Origin: JADKCL01 sp031424495
Lineage (GTDB): Bacteria > Bacteroidota > Bacteroidia > J057 > JADKCL01
DNA: 64,000 nt
Direction of reading: 5' to 3'
Assembly: GCA_031424495.1 (NCBI GenBank)
Contig: JANPHP010000208.1
Location: forward strand, 1-64,000
A model generated the notes under the pieces. It searched no databases. It was not told where the DNA came from and saw nothing but the letters and a program-made list of their open reading frames with translations. Made by a program: the position numbers and the translations under genes. Shown in pieces: positions 1-9,110 of the stretch (position 1 is its first letter; each line of letters begins with the position of its first letter).

Positions 1-1442
1 TCCGCAATGGAGTCGAGATCGGCAAGGTAATGCGTGACTTTGAGGTACTCTGCGCTTCTGGGCTTCCCGGAACTAACACCCTTCCGGTCCTGTCTGGCCC
101 GCTCCACCTTACTGGGGCTGCGCTGGTCGGCAACGATATCGTAGTACCATTTGGCGGTAGTTTTTGCGCTGATTTCCATGCAACCGATGCCGATGCAGGC
201 GATGCCACGGCGATCAGCTGGATGAGCGACCTTCCTGGTGCCACGCTTACCGATACCTTCGGCACAGGTCCCGATACCGTCTTGGCAATCGGTCCATGGG
301 CGCGGCTTTGCTGGACCGCTACGCTCGGTGCTTACACAGATACCATCACGATTACTGCGATCGACACCGCCTATCAGCTCAACAATATGATCATTGGACG
401 CTATGCCATCAGGGTGGCTGATACGAGCCGAGTTTGGCCTGGAGATGCTGATAACAATTTGGTTGCAGATGCCTTTGATTTGCTACCAATTGGTCTGGCT
501 TTTAGCGATATCGGACCGGCACGCAGCTCGATCTCCAACGCTTGGGCAGGGCAGCCATCTTTTTCCTGGAACGACACGATCGTGGGCGGCGTCGACAAAA
601 AATTCATCGACTGCGACGGTAGCGGCCTCATCGACAACGACGACACACTTGCAATCACACTCAATTATGGCCTCACGCATACCAAGGGAAATGTGCCTGT
701 GGCGCGCGGCACTGCGACCGATCCATTGCTCACATTGATCTTGCCAGACAGCGCAAATGTCGGCGACACGATCTGGGCCCCGATCATGCTGGGCGACGCG
801 TCGGTGATGGCAAACAACGTGTATGGCTACGCCTTCAGGCTCCACTACGATGCTTTGATGATCGACAGCAGCACTTTCTGGATCGACTTTAGCAATAGCT
901 GGGTGGCTACAGGCGGCAATGCGATCGACATCGCCCGCAATCAACCTATCCTCGACCTCTGCGATGCAGCTCAGGTGCGCACCACACACACGGCAGTCTC
1001 CGGCATGGGCCAAATCGCTCGGGCACACTTTGTGATCATCGACAACATCGACGGTAAACGTGCGGCACTTGATTCTGCCACGCTCAACATTGACTTCATC
1101 GACGTGCGCATCATCGGGCTCAATGGCGAACTCATCGCAGTCGATGCACAGTCTGATTCGATGACCGTCTATGACCGCACCACTGACAATGTCAGTCCTG
1201 TCGCTGCGGTTGCCATCGATGTCTATCCCAATCCTGCGCACAATCTCCTGCACGTGAAAGCAAAGGGCCAATTGCTAGAGCAGGTCGAAGTCCTCAACCT
1301 TCAAGGGCAATTGCTGATGCACCAAGCCGGTAACCAAGCAGAGCATATCAAGCTCGACATGAGCGAACTCGCACAAGGCATGTACTTTGTGCGCGTGCAG
1401 ACGCAAGGCAACTGGACGGTGAAAAGGATCGTCGTAGAATGA
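1..1442 (+). CDS. T9SS-secreted protein with dockerin-like and cohesin-like segments (5' partial)
   Basis: The frame is open from the first bases of the window, so the start lies outside; numbering below counts from the Met at position 30. Visible in order: a beta-rich region with three cysteines (residues 1-110); two Asp/Asn-rich calcium-loop-like segments, WPGDADNNLVADAFDL at 136-151 and DCDGSGLIDNDD at 194-205, spaced as in a dockerin duplicate; a beta-sandwich region (about 225-390) that resembles a cohesin domain; and a T9SS sorting domain of about 75 residues from YPNPAHN to KRIVVE. The protein should cross the outer membrane by T9SS and be anchored or released. The dockerin and cohesin calls rest on motif spacing and are tentative; the sorting domain is clear. 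A terminator follows about 40 bases after the stop. Confidence 0.8.
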   Translation, partial: RNGVEIGKVMRDFEVLCASGLPGTNTLPVLSGPLHLTGAALVGNDIVVPFGGSFCADFHATDADAGDATAISWMSDLPGATLTDTFGTGPDTVLAIGPWARLCWTATLGAYTDTITITAIDTAYQLNNMIIGRYAIRVADTSRVWPGDADNNLVADAFDLLPIGLAFSDIGPARSSISNAWAGQPSFSWNDTIVGGVDKKFIDCDGSGLIDNDDTLAITLNYGLTHTKGNVPVARGTATDPLLTLILPDSANVGDTIWAPIMLGDASVMANNVYGYAFRLHYDALMIDSSTFWIDFSNSWVATGGNAIDIARNQPILDLCDAAQVRTTHTAVSGMGQIARAHFVIIDNIDGKRAALDSATLNIDFIDVRIIGLNGELIAVDAQSDSMTVYDRTTDNVSPVAAVAIDVYPNPAHNLLHVKAKGQLLEQVEVLNLQGQLLMHQAGNQAEHIKLDMSELAQGMYFVRVQTQGNWTVKRIVVE

Positions 1443-1484
1443 TTTATTGGGTTTGATAAGGATTTAATTTCCAAATTTTGAGAG

Positions 1485-1514
1485 AATGCCGGCACGTGAG
1501 TGTCGGCATTTTTG
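1485..1514 (+). terminator. Rho-independent terminator after the first gene
   Basis: An 11-bp stem with one G-U pair (arm AATGCCGGCAC, 4-base loop) is followed by a short T run. It lies 43 bases after the stop of the T9SS gene. Confidence 0.75.
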
Positions 1515-1813
1515 ATTGGGGTACACGCAAATCCGCTGGCGCTAATTGTACGGAGCGTGAAACTTGGCCCACATCTTGGAGCCGCAGCGAATTCCGGGCG
1601 AGCCTGATGCTTGCCAAATGGATTTGTGCGATGCCACCCCCCGCTAGCAGCAAGCAATGCTAAGGTATTTGGGTCAATGCGTACAAGCTGCTTTCATTGG
1701 CCAACGCATTTGCGCCTTGCCCCAAATAGGTTGAAGGTCGGATAGCCAAAGGGCGTTCTTGAGCCTCTGATGTGGGAATGGAGGATTTTCTGCGGATACA
1801 AGTCCTGCAGCAT
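1515..1813. other. Intergenic stretch, no gene seen
   Basis: This gap separates two convergent genes. The short open frames in it overlap each other on both strands and look like no known family. I see no repeat or RNA structure apart from the terminator at its left edge. Confidence 0.6.
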
Positions 1814-2527
1814 TCAATTCGGATACCCAGGATCCAACTCAGCCTGCTTGGCAACCATCGCGCTGCGCACGCGCTCGACGAGTGTAGGCACGTCCTCGGG
1901 CGTCATGCCCGCGGTGGAGATGGCTTCCAAAAAGTGTTGTGTGATCACGCCGGGCCACATTTTGCCAAATTGCGCTTGGGGCATGATGCGGCGGGCATTG
2001 ATGGTGACGATGGGCAATACCGGAACCTGTGTGGCCACCGCAAGCTTGAATGCGCCATCAAAAAAGGGCTGCATCGGCTCTTGGGTGCGGTTTTGAGTGC
2101 CCTCGGGATAGATCATGAGCGTTTCGCCGAGTTGGATGCTCTCCACCATGCGCTCGTAACTTGCCTTGCGGCTCTCGGGGCTGCTGCGGTCGACCATGAC
2201 ACCCGAAGTCTTGAAGATAAAGCCCATGATCGGCACTTTGAGCAATTCGCGCTTCGCGAGTGTGCGAAAAGGCGCGCGAATGTTCACATAAGACACGGGC
2301 GTGTCGAGGAAACTGTTGTGGTTGGTGACCATGACCATGGGCGTATGACCATATTCATCCTTCCAACCGACCTTGCGAAAACGGATGCCGCAAATCAAGC
2401 CCCAAAACCACGCCCAATGGCCCAAGATGAAATCGCTGTAAGGCAAAGCCTTGCGACGCGACAAAAGCTTGCCCCACAACAACAGGAAAAATGCCCATAG
2501 CATCGTGGAGATGAAGGTGGTCGCCAC
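1814..2527 (-). CDS. plsC: 1-acyl-sn-glycerol-3-phosphate acyltransferase (PlsC family)
   Basis: This enzyme transfers an acyl chain to the sn-2 position of lysophosphatidate, the second step of phospholipid synthesis, at the inner membrane. The 237-residue protein has a hydrophobic N-terminal helix (about 5-20), the acyltransferase motif I HX4D (NHNSFLD, His70 and Asp75), and motif III as PEGT at 141-144. Length is normal for the family. It is transcribed leftwards, downstream of the M1 peptidase gene with a gap of about 40 bases, so cotranscription is possible. Paralogous PlsC-like enzymes that act on other lysolipids cannot be excluded from sequence alone. Confidence 0.9.
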   Translation of the reverse strand: MATTFISTMLWAFFLLLWGKLLSRRKALPYSDFILGHWAWFWGLICGIRFRKVGWKDEYGHTPMVMVTNHNSFLDTPVSYVNIRAPFRTLAKRELLKVPIMGFIFKTSGVMVDRSSPESRKASYERMVESIQLGETLMIYPEGTQNRTQEPMQPFFDGAFKLAVATQVPVLPIVTINARRIMPQAQFGKMWPGVITQHFLEAISTAGMTPEDVPTLVERVRSAMVAKQAELDPGYPN

Positions 2528-2569
2528 CCAGACGACATAGATTTTTTGGAGAACCTTTTTGATAAGCGT

Positions 2570-4936
2570 TTACCTTTGAATCAAAATGCGTTGGCTGCCG
2601 ACGCGGCCCGCCTCGTCGCGTACCGTGACCAGGTACCAACCGCTTGCAAGATAAGCCTTTTCGAGCGCAACAGTAGCCTGATTTTCGACGGTCTCGACAT
2701 GTAATAGCTGCCCATCACCGTCACACATGCGGATTTCATATTTTCCCGTCGGCATGGGCAATTCCAGCTGGAAACGGCCATCGTTGGGGTTGGGATAGAC
2801 TTTGAGGGAGAAGGTGGCGGGCTCAGGTGAGGCTGCGACAAAGTCTTCATAGGTGCCGAGCGTATAGTCGCCGGGCCGCAGGTAAAAGGCCAGCAGATTC
2901 CCGATTTTATCGGCAGGACTGCCAGTGTTGCGCTGAAAATTGGTGACCTGCTGCCAATCGTAGGCGGCCGACGGCCGGTAAAAAAGCAGCAGCGAATCTT
3001 CGCCATTGGTCATCCAAGTATGGTCGAGCAAGCCTGCAGTCTGCGAGGTGGAGCCATTGTAGAAAAATTTGCCTTGGCTGTGAAAGCCATTCGGAAAGAT
3101 GCCACGCACGGTCCAATACCTCGAGTTGCTGAGCTTCACACCTGGCCGTGGCGACCAAAAGCTATCTGGCGCGACCCAATTGTGGGTGACCTGCACCCAA
3201 GCGCTGTCGATGAGGCTATCGACCACCAAATCAAGCCAAGTGTTTGCAAAGCCGTGCGCGCCGATCGTGCGGATGGTTTTGTAGTTGTCGGTTGTGGCGT
3301 CGGCGACCCACTCCTCGGGGTCGATCACCACGGCCACAGGCATGAACATCCAGCCGATGTGGATGGAATCGGTCGCTCCCGTAATCACCACATTGGTATC
3401 CAGCCGCTCCCAATTGGCACCCAGAAAACGCACGGGCACGACCAATGAGTCACTGTAAACCGTCGCTGCCCCCTTGAGCCGCTGCCGGAAAAACATATAC
3501 GTATGGTCCAATCCGCCAGGAAGCACATAAAAGGAATCCAGCGAAACGTGGACGAATCCGCCCTGATGAACCCAGGAATCGAAGAAATTTTGAAGGTTGC
3601 GGCCCGTGTAGGCCTCCAAGCTCAAGCGCAAGCTGTCGCTGTTCACATGCCCCCAGCGGTGGGTATCGAGGTATTGCGTGACGGCTGGGAAGAATGCCGC
3701 ATCGCCCAATTGCCCACGGATGCTGTGGGCGACGAGCGCGCCACGGCTGTAGGTCGTGCGCCCATAAGTGTAGGCGTGAGGCATGGCCGAGAGCGGCTGG
3801 TAGCCGCCATCCTCGACATAAGCACGCCGCAATACATCGCTGTGGGTGCTGCGGTTGTAGTTTTTGTAGGCCGCAAAGCCGTAGGCAGCTTCCTCAAAAA
3901 TCGATTCGCAATAACTCGCCCAGCCTTCGTTGAGCCACATTTCGCCCTCGTTTTCGCAGGTGACCAAGTCGCCAAACCAATGATGGCTCGCCTCATGTGC
4001 CCAAATCGTCTCATAAGCGATCCCCTGACTCAGCAGCACACGTGGATAGGCGATATTGGTGGCATGCTCCATGGCGCCAACGCTGCCGGTGACAGGTTCG
4101 TTCACGATGACATAACCCAACCTTTCCCAAGAAAATGCGCCAAAATGATTTTCAAATGCAGCGATTCCGGTGAGGAGCCGCTGCGCCTGCGTCTTCGCGG
4201 GCGTTGTGTCCGATGCTTGCGCATAGATGTCATAGGGGAGCGTGTCGCCCGAAATACTCACAAATGTGCGCGCGACATGCTGGTAAGGCGCCACGCCAAA
4301 CCCTGCCAAATAGGTCGGGATGTTGTCCCTAAGCTTCCAATGCCAAGTTTTGCTGTTGCCGCCGGCGTTGGTTTTGGAGAGGAGCGTGCCGTTGCACACA
4401 GCCGTGAGGCTGCTATCGACCCGAATGTAGAAATCAAAATAGGCGCGGTCCACAAAGTTGTCCTTGCAGGGAAACCAACTGCGGCCATAGACGTGGGGGT
4501 CGGTCGTGAGCCCGACACCGAGGTTGAAGACATAGGTGGTTACAAAATACAATCCCCCAAAACCGCCAGCATCGAGCACACTGCGGCCTTGGTACCACAC
4601 GGTGACGTCGACACTGTCGCCCAAGCCCGGCGCAACCGCTGGGTGGATGGCGAGCAGGGTGTCGTCATAGGAATAGGTCGTCGATAAGCCGTTCACTTTG
4701 ACGCTATCGACCTGGTAATGCAGCAGGTCCAGGGTAATCGTGCTCAGGCTATTGACGGTCGAGATGAGACGCACGTCTGTGTGCGCATGGATGCTCTTGA
4801 GCGTGGTCGCATTGATGATCGTGTCGACGTGTATGCCATAGTGCAAAACGTCTAACGAATCGGAATTGGTTGCTTTGGCTTGCAGGCCAAAAGCGAGCAG
4901 GGCAAGGAGGATGTAAACGTGGCAGCGTTGCAGCAT
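2570..4936 (-). CDS. Secreted M1-family zinc aminopeptidase with T9SS sorting domain
   Basis: A 788-residue metalloaminopeptidase. It has a signal peptide (about 1-22), the M1 N-terminal beta domain, a GAMEN-type exopeptidase motif that reads GAMEH at 287-291, and the zinc site HEASH at 314-318 with the third ligand Glu337 in the classic HEXXH-X18-E arrangement. The last 75 residues or so form a T9SS sorting domain (YPNPNDG to QRILIQR). It should therefore be exported across the outer membrane and remove N-terminal residues from extracellular peptides. The His in place of Asn in GAMEN is a small departure from the usual motif. The downstream gene plsC is on the same strand. Confidence 0.92.
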   Translation of the reverse strand: MLQRCHVYILLALLAFGLQAKATNSDSLDVLHYGIHVDTIINATTLKSIHAHTDVRLISTVNSLSTITLDLLHYQVDSVKVNGLSTTYSYDDTLLAIHPAVAPGLGDSVDVTVWYQGRSVLDAGGFGGLYFVTTYVFNLGVGLTTDPHVYGRSWFPCKDNFVDRAYFDFYIRVDSSLTAVCNGTLLSKTNAGGNSKTWHWKLRDNIPTYLAGFGVAPYQHVARTFVSISGDTLPYDIYAQASDTTPAKTQAQRLLTGIAAFENHFGAFSWERLGYVIVNEPVTGSVGAMEHATNIAYPRVLLSQGIAYETIWAHEASHHWFGDLVTCENEGEMWLNEGWASYCESIFEEAAYGFAAYKNYNRSTHSDVLRRAYVEDGGYQPLSAMPHAYTYGRTTYSRGALVAHSIRGQLGDAAFFPAVTQYLDTHRWGHVNSDSLRLSLEAYTGRNLQNFFDSWVHQGGFVHVSLDSFYVLPGGLDHTYMFFRQRLKGAATVYSDSLVVPVRFLGANWERLDTNVVITGATDSIHIGWMFMPVAVVIDPEEWVADATTDNYKTIRTIGAHGFANTWLDLVVDSLIDSAWVQVTHNWVAPDSFWSPRPGVKLSNSRYWTVRGIFPNGFHSQGKFFYNGSTSQTAGLLDHTWMTNGEDSLLLFYRPSAAYDWQQVTNFQRNTGSPADKIGNLLAFYLRPGDYTLGTYEDFVAASPEPATFSLKVYPNPNDGRFQLELPMPTGKYEIRMCDGDGQLLHVETVENQATVALEKAYLASGWYLVTVRDEAGRVGSQRILIQR

Positions 4937-5039
4937 ATTCTTTTTGGAGTAGGCTTACAATTTAGGAAAGAAATTGCGACGGTGTGCTGAGATGGACGCA
5001 AAACATCTGCTCGGTGTCGTGGGATAGCCGCACACCCGC

Positions 5040-6344
5040 TCATTCCAACCGAATGAGGGTCTGATCGATTTCATCCCGCAGCGCCGGTGCAACACCGACC
5101 GCATCTGCAAATTTTTTCCATTGGCTTACCGTGGCGCTGATTTCTTGGATGGCTGCCGCTGCTTTTTTGTTCTTGATGGATTTGCCGATGGTGAGCAGGT
5201 CCTGGGTGGTGATGTCGGTGCGCTTGCCATTCATGCTCAGTGCATGCTGGCTCACCCATTGATGCTGGGGCTGGTAGGCGTGGCAAATATCGTAGGCAGG
5301 TGCCAATTCCCAGCGTCCATCCCGCTTCAACCTGAAACCAAAGTTTTTGGTATGGTCATCGCAGTTGCGCGCCACTACATTAAAGACCATTCTCCTAAAC
5401 ATCTGCTCGGCTTCGGGATAAGACATTTTGAGCTCGCGCATGGTCTGAAAAAGCTGCTCATAGCTGAAGCTTGTGATGCGATAGTAGTCGAAGTGCTTCA
5501 TGGCGCAAAGGGTCTGCACATGATGCTTGGTCGAGCCGCCTTCACGGTCGAAACGCTTGGTCATGAAATGTGCCCTGCCGTTTTCTTCCAATAGTCGCGA
5601 GGGCATCATGTCGATACCACAGGCGGTCGCCATGTTGTAGTAGGCCATCTCGACCCTGCCGTAGCCCTTGCTATTGCCCAATTGTACATCACTCACGCCA
5701 TCGAGTTTGAGCAACCAATGCTCGAAACCCTGCGGGGCGTTGGTCTGTCCAGATCTCACTTCTCCCGTTTTTTCATTGTAGGCAATCACAGCTTTGGGCC
5801 TCACTCCACCTGCAGAGGTGCCTATTCTCAGAATTTCCAAAATGGCCTTTTCTTCATCTCCTTGCAGATTTGTACTAAAAATCTCCTTTTTGGACAGCAT
5901 CTTTTGGGCAATGTCGACCAAGCTTTCAATTTCGATCGAGAACGTTTTTTTACTTTCGCCGAATGTCGCAGGCTCAAACTCAAGCGCTCCCATCCCTCGG
6001 GTGCCGATGAAGCAGAGCATTTCTACGGGGTTCATGCTCTCGGATGACCGACCTTGTTGTGCCAGCCATACCTTGATCAAATCATTCCCGTAGCGATCTG
6101 GAAGCGCATCTGCCAGCAAGCCCGGCAGGCCCTTAAAGGTATCAGATGCAGCATCGGCCTGCTTTCTCAATGCGGGAAAGCTAAAAAGCCTCTTGGCGGA
6201 TTGCGTAGGCATCTGCAAAGGCGCCAGCTCCCAATCCAAATTTTTGAACTTTGGATCGTACTCAAATGTTGCGATTCCACGCACCTCATCCCAGGCCACG
6301 GCCCCCACCAATTCTCCCCAAATCTTGACATAAGCCGTATTCAT
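5040..6344 (-). CDS. hipA: HipA-like serine/threonine kinase toxin
   Basis: The 434-residue protein matches HipA, which in E. coli phosphorylates glutamyl-tRNA synthetase and causes growth arrest and persistence. Seen here: a HipA N-terminal domain (about 1-110), a glycine-rich loop GTSAGGVRPKA at 175-185, the catalytic motif RNCDDHTKNF at 326-335, and a metal-binding Asp in APAYD at 349-352. All catalytic residues appear intact and the length is full. The start codon lies 2 bases after the stop of the upstream HipB-like gene, so the two are translationally linked. The target kinase substrate in this organism is unknown. Confidence 0.92.
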   Translation of the reverse strand: MNTAYVKIWGELVGAVAWDEVRGIATFEYDPKFKNLDWELAPLQMPTQSAKRLFSFPALRKQADAASDTFKGLPGLLADALPDRYGNDLIKVWLAQQGRSSESMNPVEMLCFIGTRGMGALEFEPATFGESKKTFSIEIESLVDIAQKMLSKKEIFSTNLQGDEEKAILEILRIGTSAGGVRPKAVIAYNEKTGEVRSGQTNAPQGFEHWLLKLDGVSDVQLGNSKGYGRVEMAYYNMATACGIDMMPSRLLEENGRAHFMTKRFDREGGSTKHHVQTLCAMKHFDYYRITSFSYEQLFQTMRELKMSYPEAEQMFRRMVFNVVARNCDDHTKNFGFRLKRDGRWELAPAYDICHAYQPQHQWVSQHALSMNGKRTDITTQDLLTIGKSIKNKKAAAAIQEISATVSQWKKFADAVGVAPALRDEIDQTLIRLE

Positions 6345-6346
6345 GG

Positions 6347-6694
6347 TTACCAGTCGCTATCTTTTGCACCACTTGATTTTGAGCCACTTGCTCTTTTTCT
6401 AGCTTTACGCTCCATTTTGGCCAATGCCAATGGGCTGATGGTCGTAGGCAATGCAAATACATCCATCACCTGCAATTGATCCAAGGCTCGGAGCACCTGC
6501 AGCAAGCTGCCCAGCGTGACGGCTCCTCCCCTTTCAAGCATGCTCAATGTCGATCGGCTGATGCCCGCAGCTTGTGCCAAGGCGTCTTGGCTTTGGTTTT
6601 GTTCTAGCCGATGATGCTTCACAAAATTTCCAATGTGCACGGCCAATCCCGTGTCGCTCATCGAAGTCCAGTTTTTGTATGAAATACCAGTCAT
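6347..6694 (-). CDS. hipB: HipB-like antitoxin, Xre-type DNA-binding protein
   Basis: A 115-residue helix-turn-helix protein. The HTH spans about residues 20-75 (SQDALAQAAGISRSTLSMLERGG), followed by a basic C-terminal tail rich in Lys, Arg and Ser. HipB proteins bind an operator over their own promoter and neutralise HipA. Two starts are possible: the ATG at 6694 or the ATG at 6661 (MSDTGLAV), which gives the more usual HipB length. The gene precedes hipA by 2 bases. Palindromes that could be its operators lie just upstream at 6721-6824. Confidence 0.88.
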   Translation of the reverse strand: MTGISYKNWTSMSDTGLAVHIGNFVKHHRLEQNQSQDALAQAAGISRSTLSMLERGGAVTLGSLLQVLRALDQLQVMDVFALPTTISPLALAKMERKARKRASGSKSSGAKDSDW

Positions 6695-6720
6695 TAAGGG
6701 AAATTATTCAAGACTATGCA

Positions 6721-6741
6721 TCATATCTCATACAAAGATAT
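6721..6741 (-). promoter_or_regulatory. Probable hipBA promoter with overlapping operator palindrome
   Basis: On the minus strand TATCTTTG (6732-6739) matches the Bacteroidota -7 consensus TAnnTTTG exactly. It is embedded in an inverted repeat with arms CATATC and GATATG separated by 9 bases. The core TATC-N9-GATA recalls the E. coli HipB operator, which is also a TATCC/GGATA dyad. A dimeric HTH protein bound here would block RNA polymerase, giving autoregulation. The -35-type element is not clear: several TTTG runs lie upstream. Confidence 0.6.
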
Positions 6742-6765
6742 GAAAAAAAATCAAAACAAAACATT

Positions 6766-6783
6766 CTGAATGAAATATCATTC
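6766..6783. repeat. Palindrome copy 1 upstream of hipBA
   Basis: TGAATGAAATATCATTCA is an inverted repeat with 7-bp arms (TGAATGA/TCATTCA) and a 4-base centre. It lies 27 bases upstream of the probable -7 element. A second near-identical copy is 41 bases further upstream, so this is likely a regulatory binding site. Confidence 0.6.
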
Positions 6784-6806
6784 AAAGAGGCTACAAAATG
6801 AGCTTA

Positions 6807-6824
6807 ATGCATGAAATATCATTC
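6807..6824. repeat. Palindrome copy 2 upstream of hipBA
   Basis: TGCATGAAATATCATTCA differs from copy 1 by one base. The two sites are 41 bp apart centre to centre, about four helical turns, so proteins bound at both would face the same side of the DNA. Confidence 0.55.
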
Positions 6825-6887
6825 AATGAAGGCGCTTTTTGCGATGCTTGTTTGGGGGAATTTGGCCATCCTAGACCCTACCTTTTC

Positions 6888-8996
6888 TCAGGCGATGTCC
6901 TTCAAAAAGCCATACTTTTTGCGGTACTGGTCGAGGTAGGCTTTCACGGCCTGGTGCTCGGGCTTTTGCAAGGCTGGATCGTCTTGGATGAGGGTAAATG
7001 CGGCCTCACGGGCGATTTCAAAAAGCTCGCCGTCTTCCAGAAAATTCGCGAGGCGCAATTCGGGGATGAGGCCGCTCTGCCGTGTACCGAGAAAGTCGCC
7101 GTGTCCCCGCAGTTTCAGGTCGATTTCTGCGATTTTGAATCCATCTTGGCTGTCGACCATGGCGCGCAGACGCTTTTTCGCATCTTCGCTGGGTTTGGCA
7201 CCACACATCAGAATGCAATAACTCTGGTCACCGCCCCGCCCTACCCTACCCCGCAACTGATGCAGTTGCGACAAGCCAAACCGATTGGAGTTCTCGATGA
7301 CCATGATGGAGGCATTGGGCACGTCCACGCCGACCTCGATCACGGTGGTGGCCACCAAGATTTTGGTTTCTCCGCGCTTGAAGCGCTGCATTTCCCAATC
7401 CTTGGCCTCAGATTTCATGCGGCCATGCACGATGCCCACCTTCTCGATCCCAAATCTGCGCGAAAGCGCCTCATGGCCTTCAGTCGCCGCAATGAGATCA
7501 AGTTTTTCATTCTCCTCCACCAATGGATAGACCACGTAGACCTGCCGACCTGCATCCAACTCCTTTTGCATGAACCCAAAGACCTGCAGGCGCTGGGCCT
7601 CGGTGCGCACCGCTGTCATGATGGGCTTGCGCCCGGGCGGCAGCTCATCGATCTTGCTCACGTCGATGTCCCCAAACAGCGTGAGCGCCAATGTCCTCGG
7701 GATCGGCGTCGCCGTCATGACCATGTTGTGGGGGTTCAATTCGGCTTTGCCCCAGAGCTTGGCACGTTGCATCACCCCAAACTTGTGCTGCTCGTCGACG
7801 ACCACGAGGCCCAGCCGCTTGAAGCGCACATGGTCCTCGATGAGGGCATGGGTGCCCACGAGGATGTCGATCACGCCCTCGCGCAGCTCCAGCAGCAGCT
7901 GAGTGCGGGCTGCGCCCTTTACGCTGCCGGTGAGCATCGCCACCTTGAGCCCTAGCGGCGCGCAATAGGATTTGATTTTGGAGTAGTGCTGCTCGGCCAA
8001 GATTTCGGTTGGGGCCATCATTGCGGCTTGGAAACCGTTGTCGATCGCCAATAGGATCGACATAAAAGCCACCATGGTCTTGCCGGAGCCGACATCGCCT
8101 TGCACGAGGCGATTCATCTGAATCGGCCGCTTGAGATCGTTTCTGATCTCGCGCAACACGCGCTTCTGCGCGCCGGTAAGCTCAAAAGGAATGTGATGCT
8201 CAAAAAAATCATTGAAATGCTTGCCGACCGTGAGAAACGGCTGGCTGGGCCGCAGCGGCTGCTCGACGAGCTTGCGGTGCGCCATGATCAGCTGAAAAAA
8301 GAAGAATTCCTCAAATTTGAGGCGGTCTTGGCCCTTTTTCAGCGATTCAAAATCTTCAGGAAAGTGGATTTGGTAAAAGGCGTCTTTGCGCGACAGCAAT
8401 CCATACTGCTTCTTGATCCACGGTGCGAGGTTCTCGGTGATTTCCTCCTTGCCATTTTCCAACATGCTGGAAATGATCGATCTAAACCCCTTGGAGTCCA
8501 ATCCAGCCACCTTCAACTTTTCCGTGCTGTTGTAGAGGGGAATGATTTTGAGGCTGTGGAGCAATTCTTCAGGGCTTTTGCCTTTTTCGATTTCAGGGTG
8601 GGCAATCTGGATCTGCCGCCCAAAGATGCGCGGGCTCCCGAAAATGACGATTTCCTCCCCGATTTTGAGGCTTTCCTTGATGAATTTCAGGCTTTTGAAC
8701 CAGACGAGCTCGACCGTGCCGGAGCCATCAGAGAATGTGGCGCTGAGCCGCATCCCTTTGTTGCCTTGCTGTTCTTCAAAGGAGATGATCTTGCCAAGCA
8801 AGGTCACCTGTGCCATTTCTGAACGAATATCGCGAATGCGGTGCACGAGCGATCTGTCCACGTATTTTCTTGGAAAATAGGAAAGTAAATCACCAAAAAC
8901 AGAGATTCCGACCTCGCTCGCAAGCAATTCGGCACGCTTGGGGCCCACCTTTTTGAGGTAGGTGATTTCTTGTTTCCAGAAATTGAAGACTGCCAT
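6888..8996 (-). CDS. recG: ATP-dependent DNA helicase RecG
   Basis: RecG is a superfamily 2 helicase that remodels stalled forks and Holliday junctions. The protein has the N-terminal wedge/OB-fold region, Walker A GDVGSGKT, a DEQH Walker B box (VVDEQHKFG), motif III TATPIPRT, and a C-terminal helicase domain with the motif VI QLRGRVGRG. I chose the start at 8996 (MAVFNFWKQ, 702 residues), because it gives the usual family N-terminus; an upstream ATG at 9035 would add 13 unlikely residues. No operon partner is obvious; the nearest upstream gene on the same strand is the DUF2007 gene. Confidence 0.95.
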   Translation of the reverse strand: MAVFNFWKQEITYLKKVGPKRAELLASEVGISVFGDLLSYFPRKYVDRSLVHRIRDIRSEMAQVTLLGKIISFEEQQGNKGMRLSATFSDGSGTVELVWFKSLKFIKESLKIGEEIVIFGSPRIFGRQIQIAHPEIEKGKSPEELLHSLKIIPLYNSTEKLKVAGLDSKGFRSIISSMLENGKEEITENLAPWIKKQYGLLSRKDAFYQIHFPEDFESLKKGQDRLKFEEFFFFQLIMAHRKLVEQPLRPSQPFLTVGKHFNDFFEHHIPFELTGAQKRVLREIRNDLKRPIQMNRLVQGDVGSGKTMVAFMSILLAIDNGFQAAMMAPTEILAEQHYSKIKSYCAPLGLKVAMLTGSVKGAARTQLLLELREGVIDILVGTHALIEDHVRFKRLGLVVVDEQHKFGVMQRAKLWGKAELNPHNMVMTATPIPRTLALTLFGDIDVSKIDELPPGRKPIMTAVRTEAQRLQVFGFMQKELDAGRQVYVVYPLVEENEKLDLIAATEGHEALSRRFGIEKVGIVHGRMKSEAKDWEMQRFKRGETKILVATTVIEVGVDVPNASIMVIENSNRFGLSQLHQLRGRVGRGGDQSYCILMCGAKPSEDAKKRLRAMVDSQDGFKIAEIDLKLRGHGDFLGTRQSGLIPELRLANFLEDGELFEIAREAAFTLIQDDPALQKPEHQAVKAYLDQYRKKYGFLKDIA

Positions 8997-9110
8997 GCGC
9001 TGCAAAAGTAGGAAAATCAGCCGAGGACAGTCCACGTTTGCAATTGATTGCTGCCGTTTTCATATCCATATCGACCTATTTTCAAGGCAGTGACCGGAAA
9101 TCCATGCCAG

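Noticed and set aside
1772..2500. Open frame of 242 codons on the + strand
   Set aside because: Exactly antisense to plsC, which has clear catalytic motifs.
3503..4687. Long open frame (394 codons) on the + strand
   Set aside because: It lies entirely antisense within the M1 aminopeptidase gene, has no signal or domain resemblance, and mirrors its codon bias.
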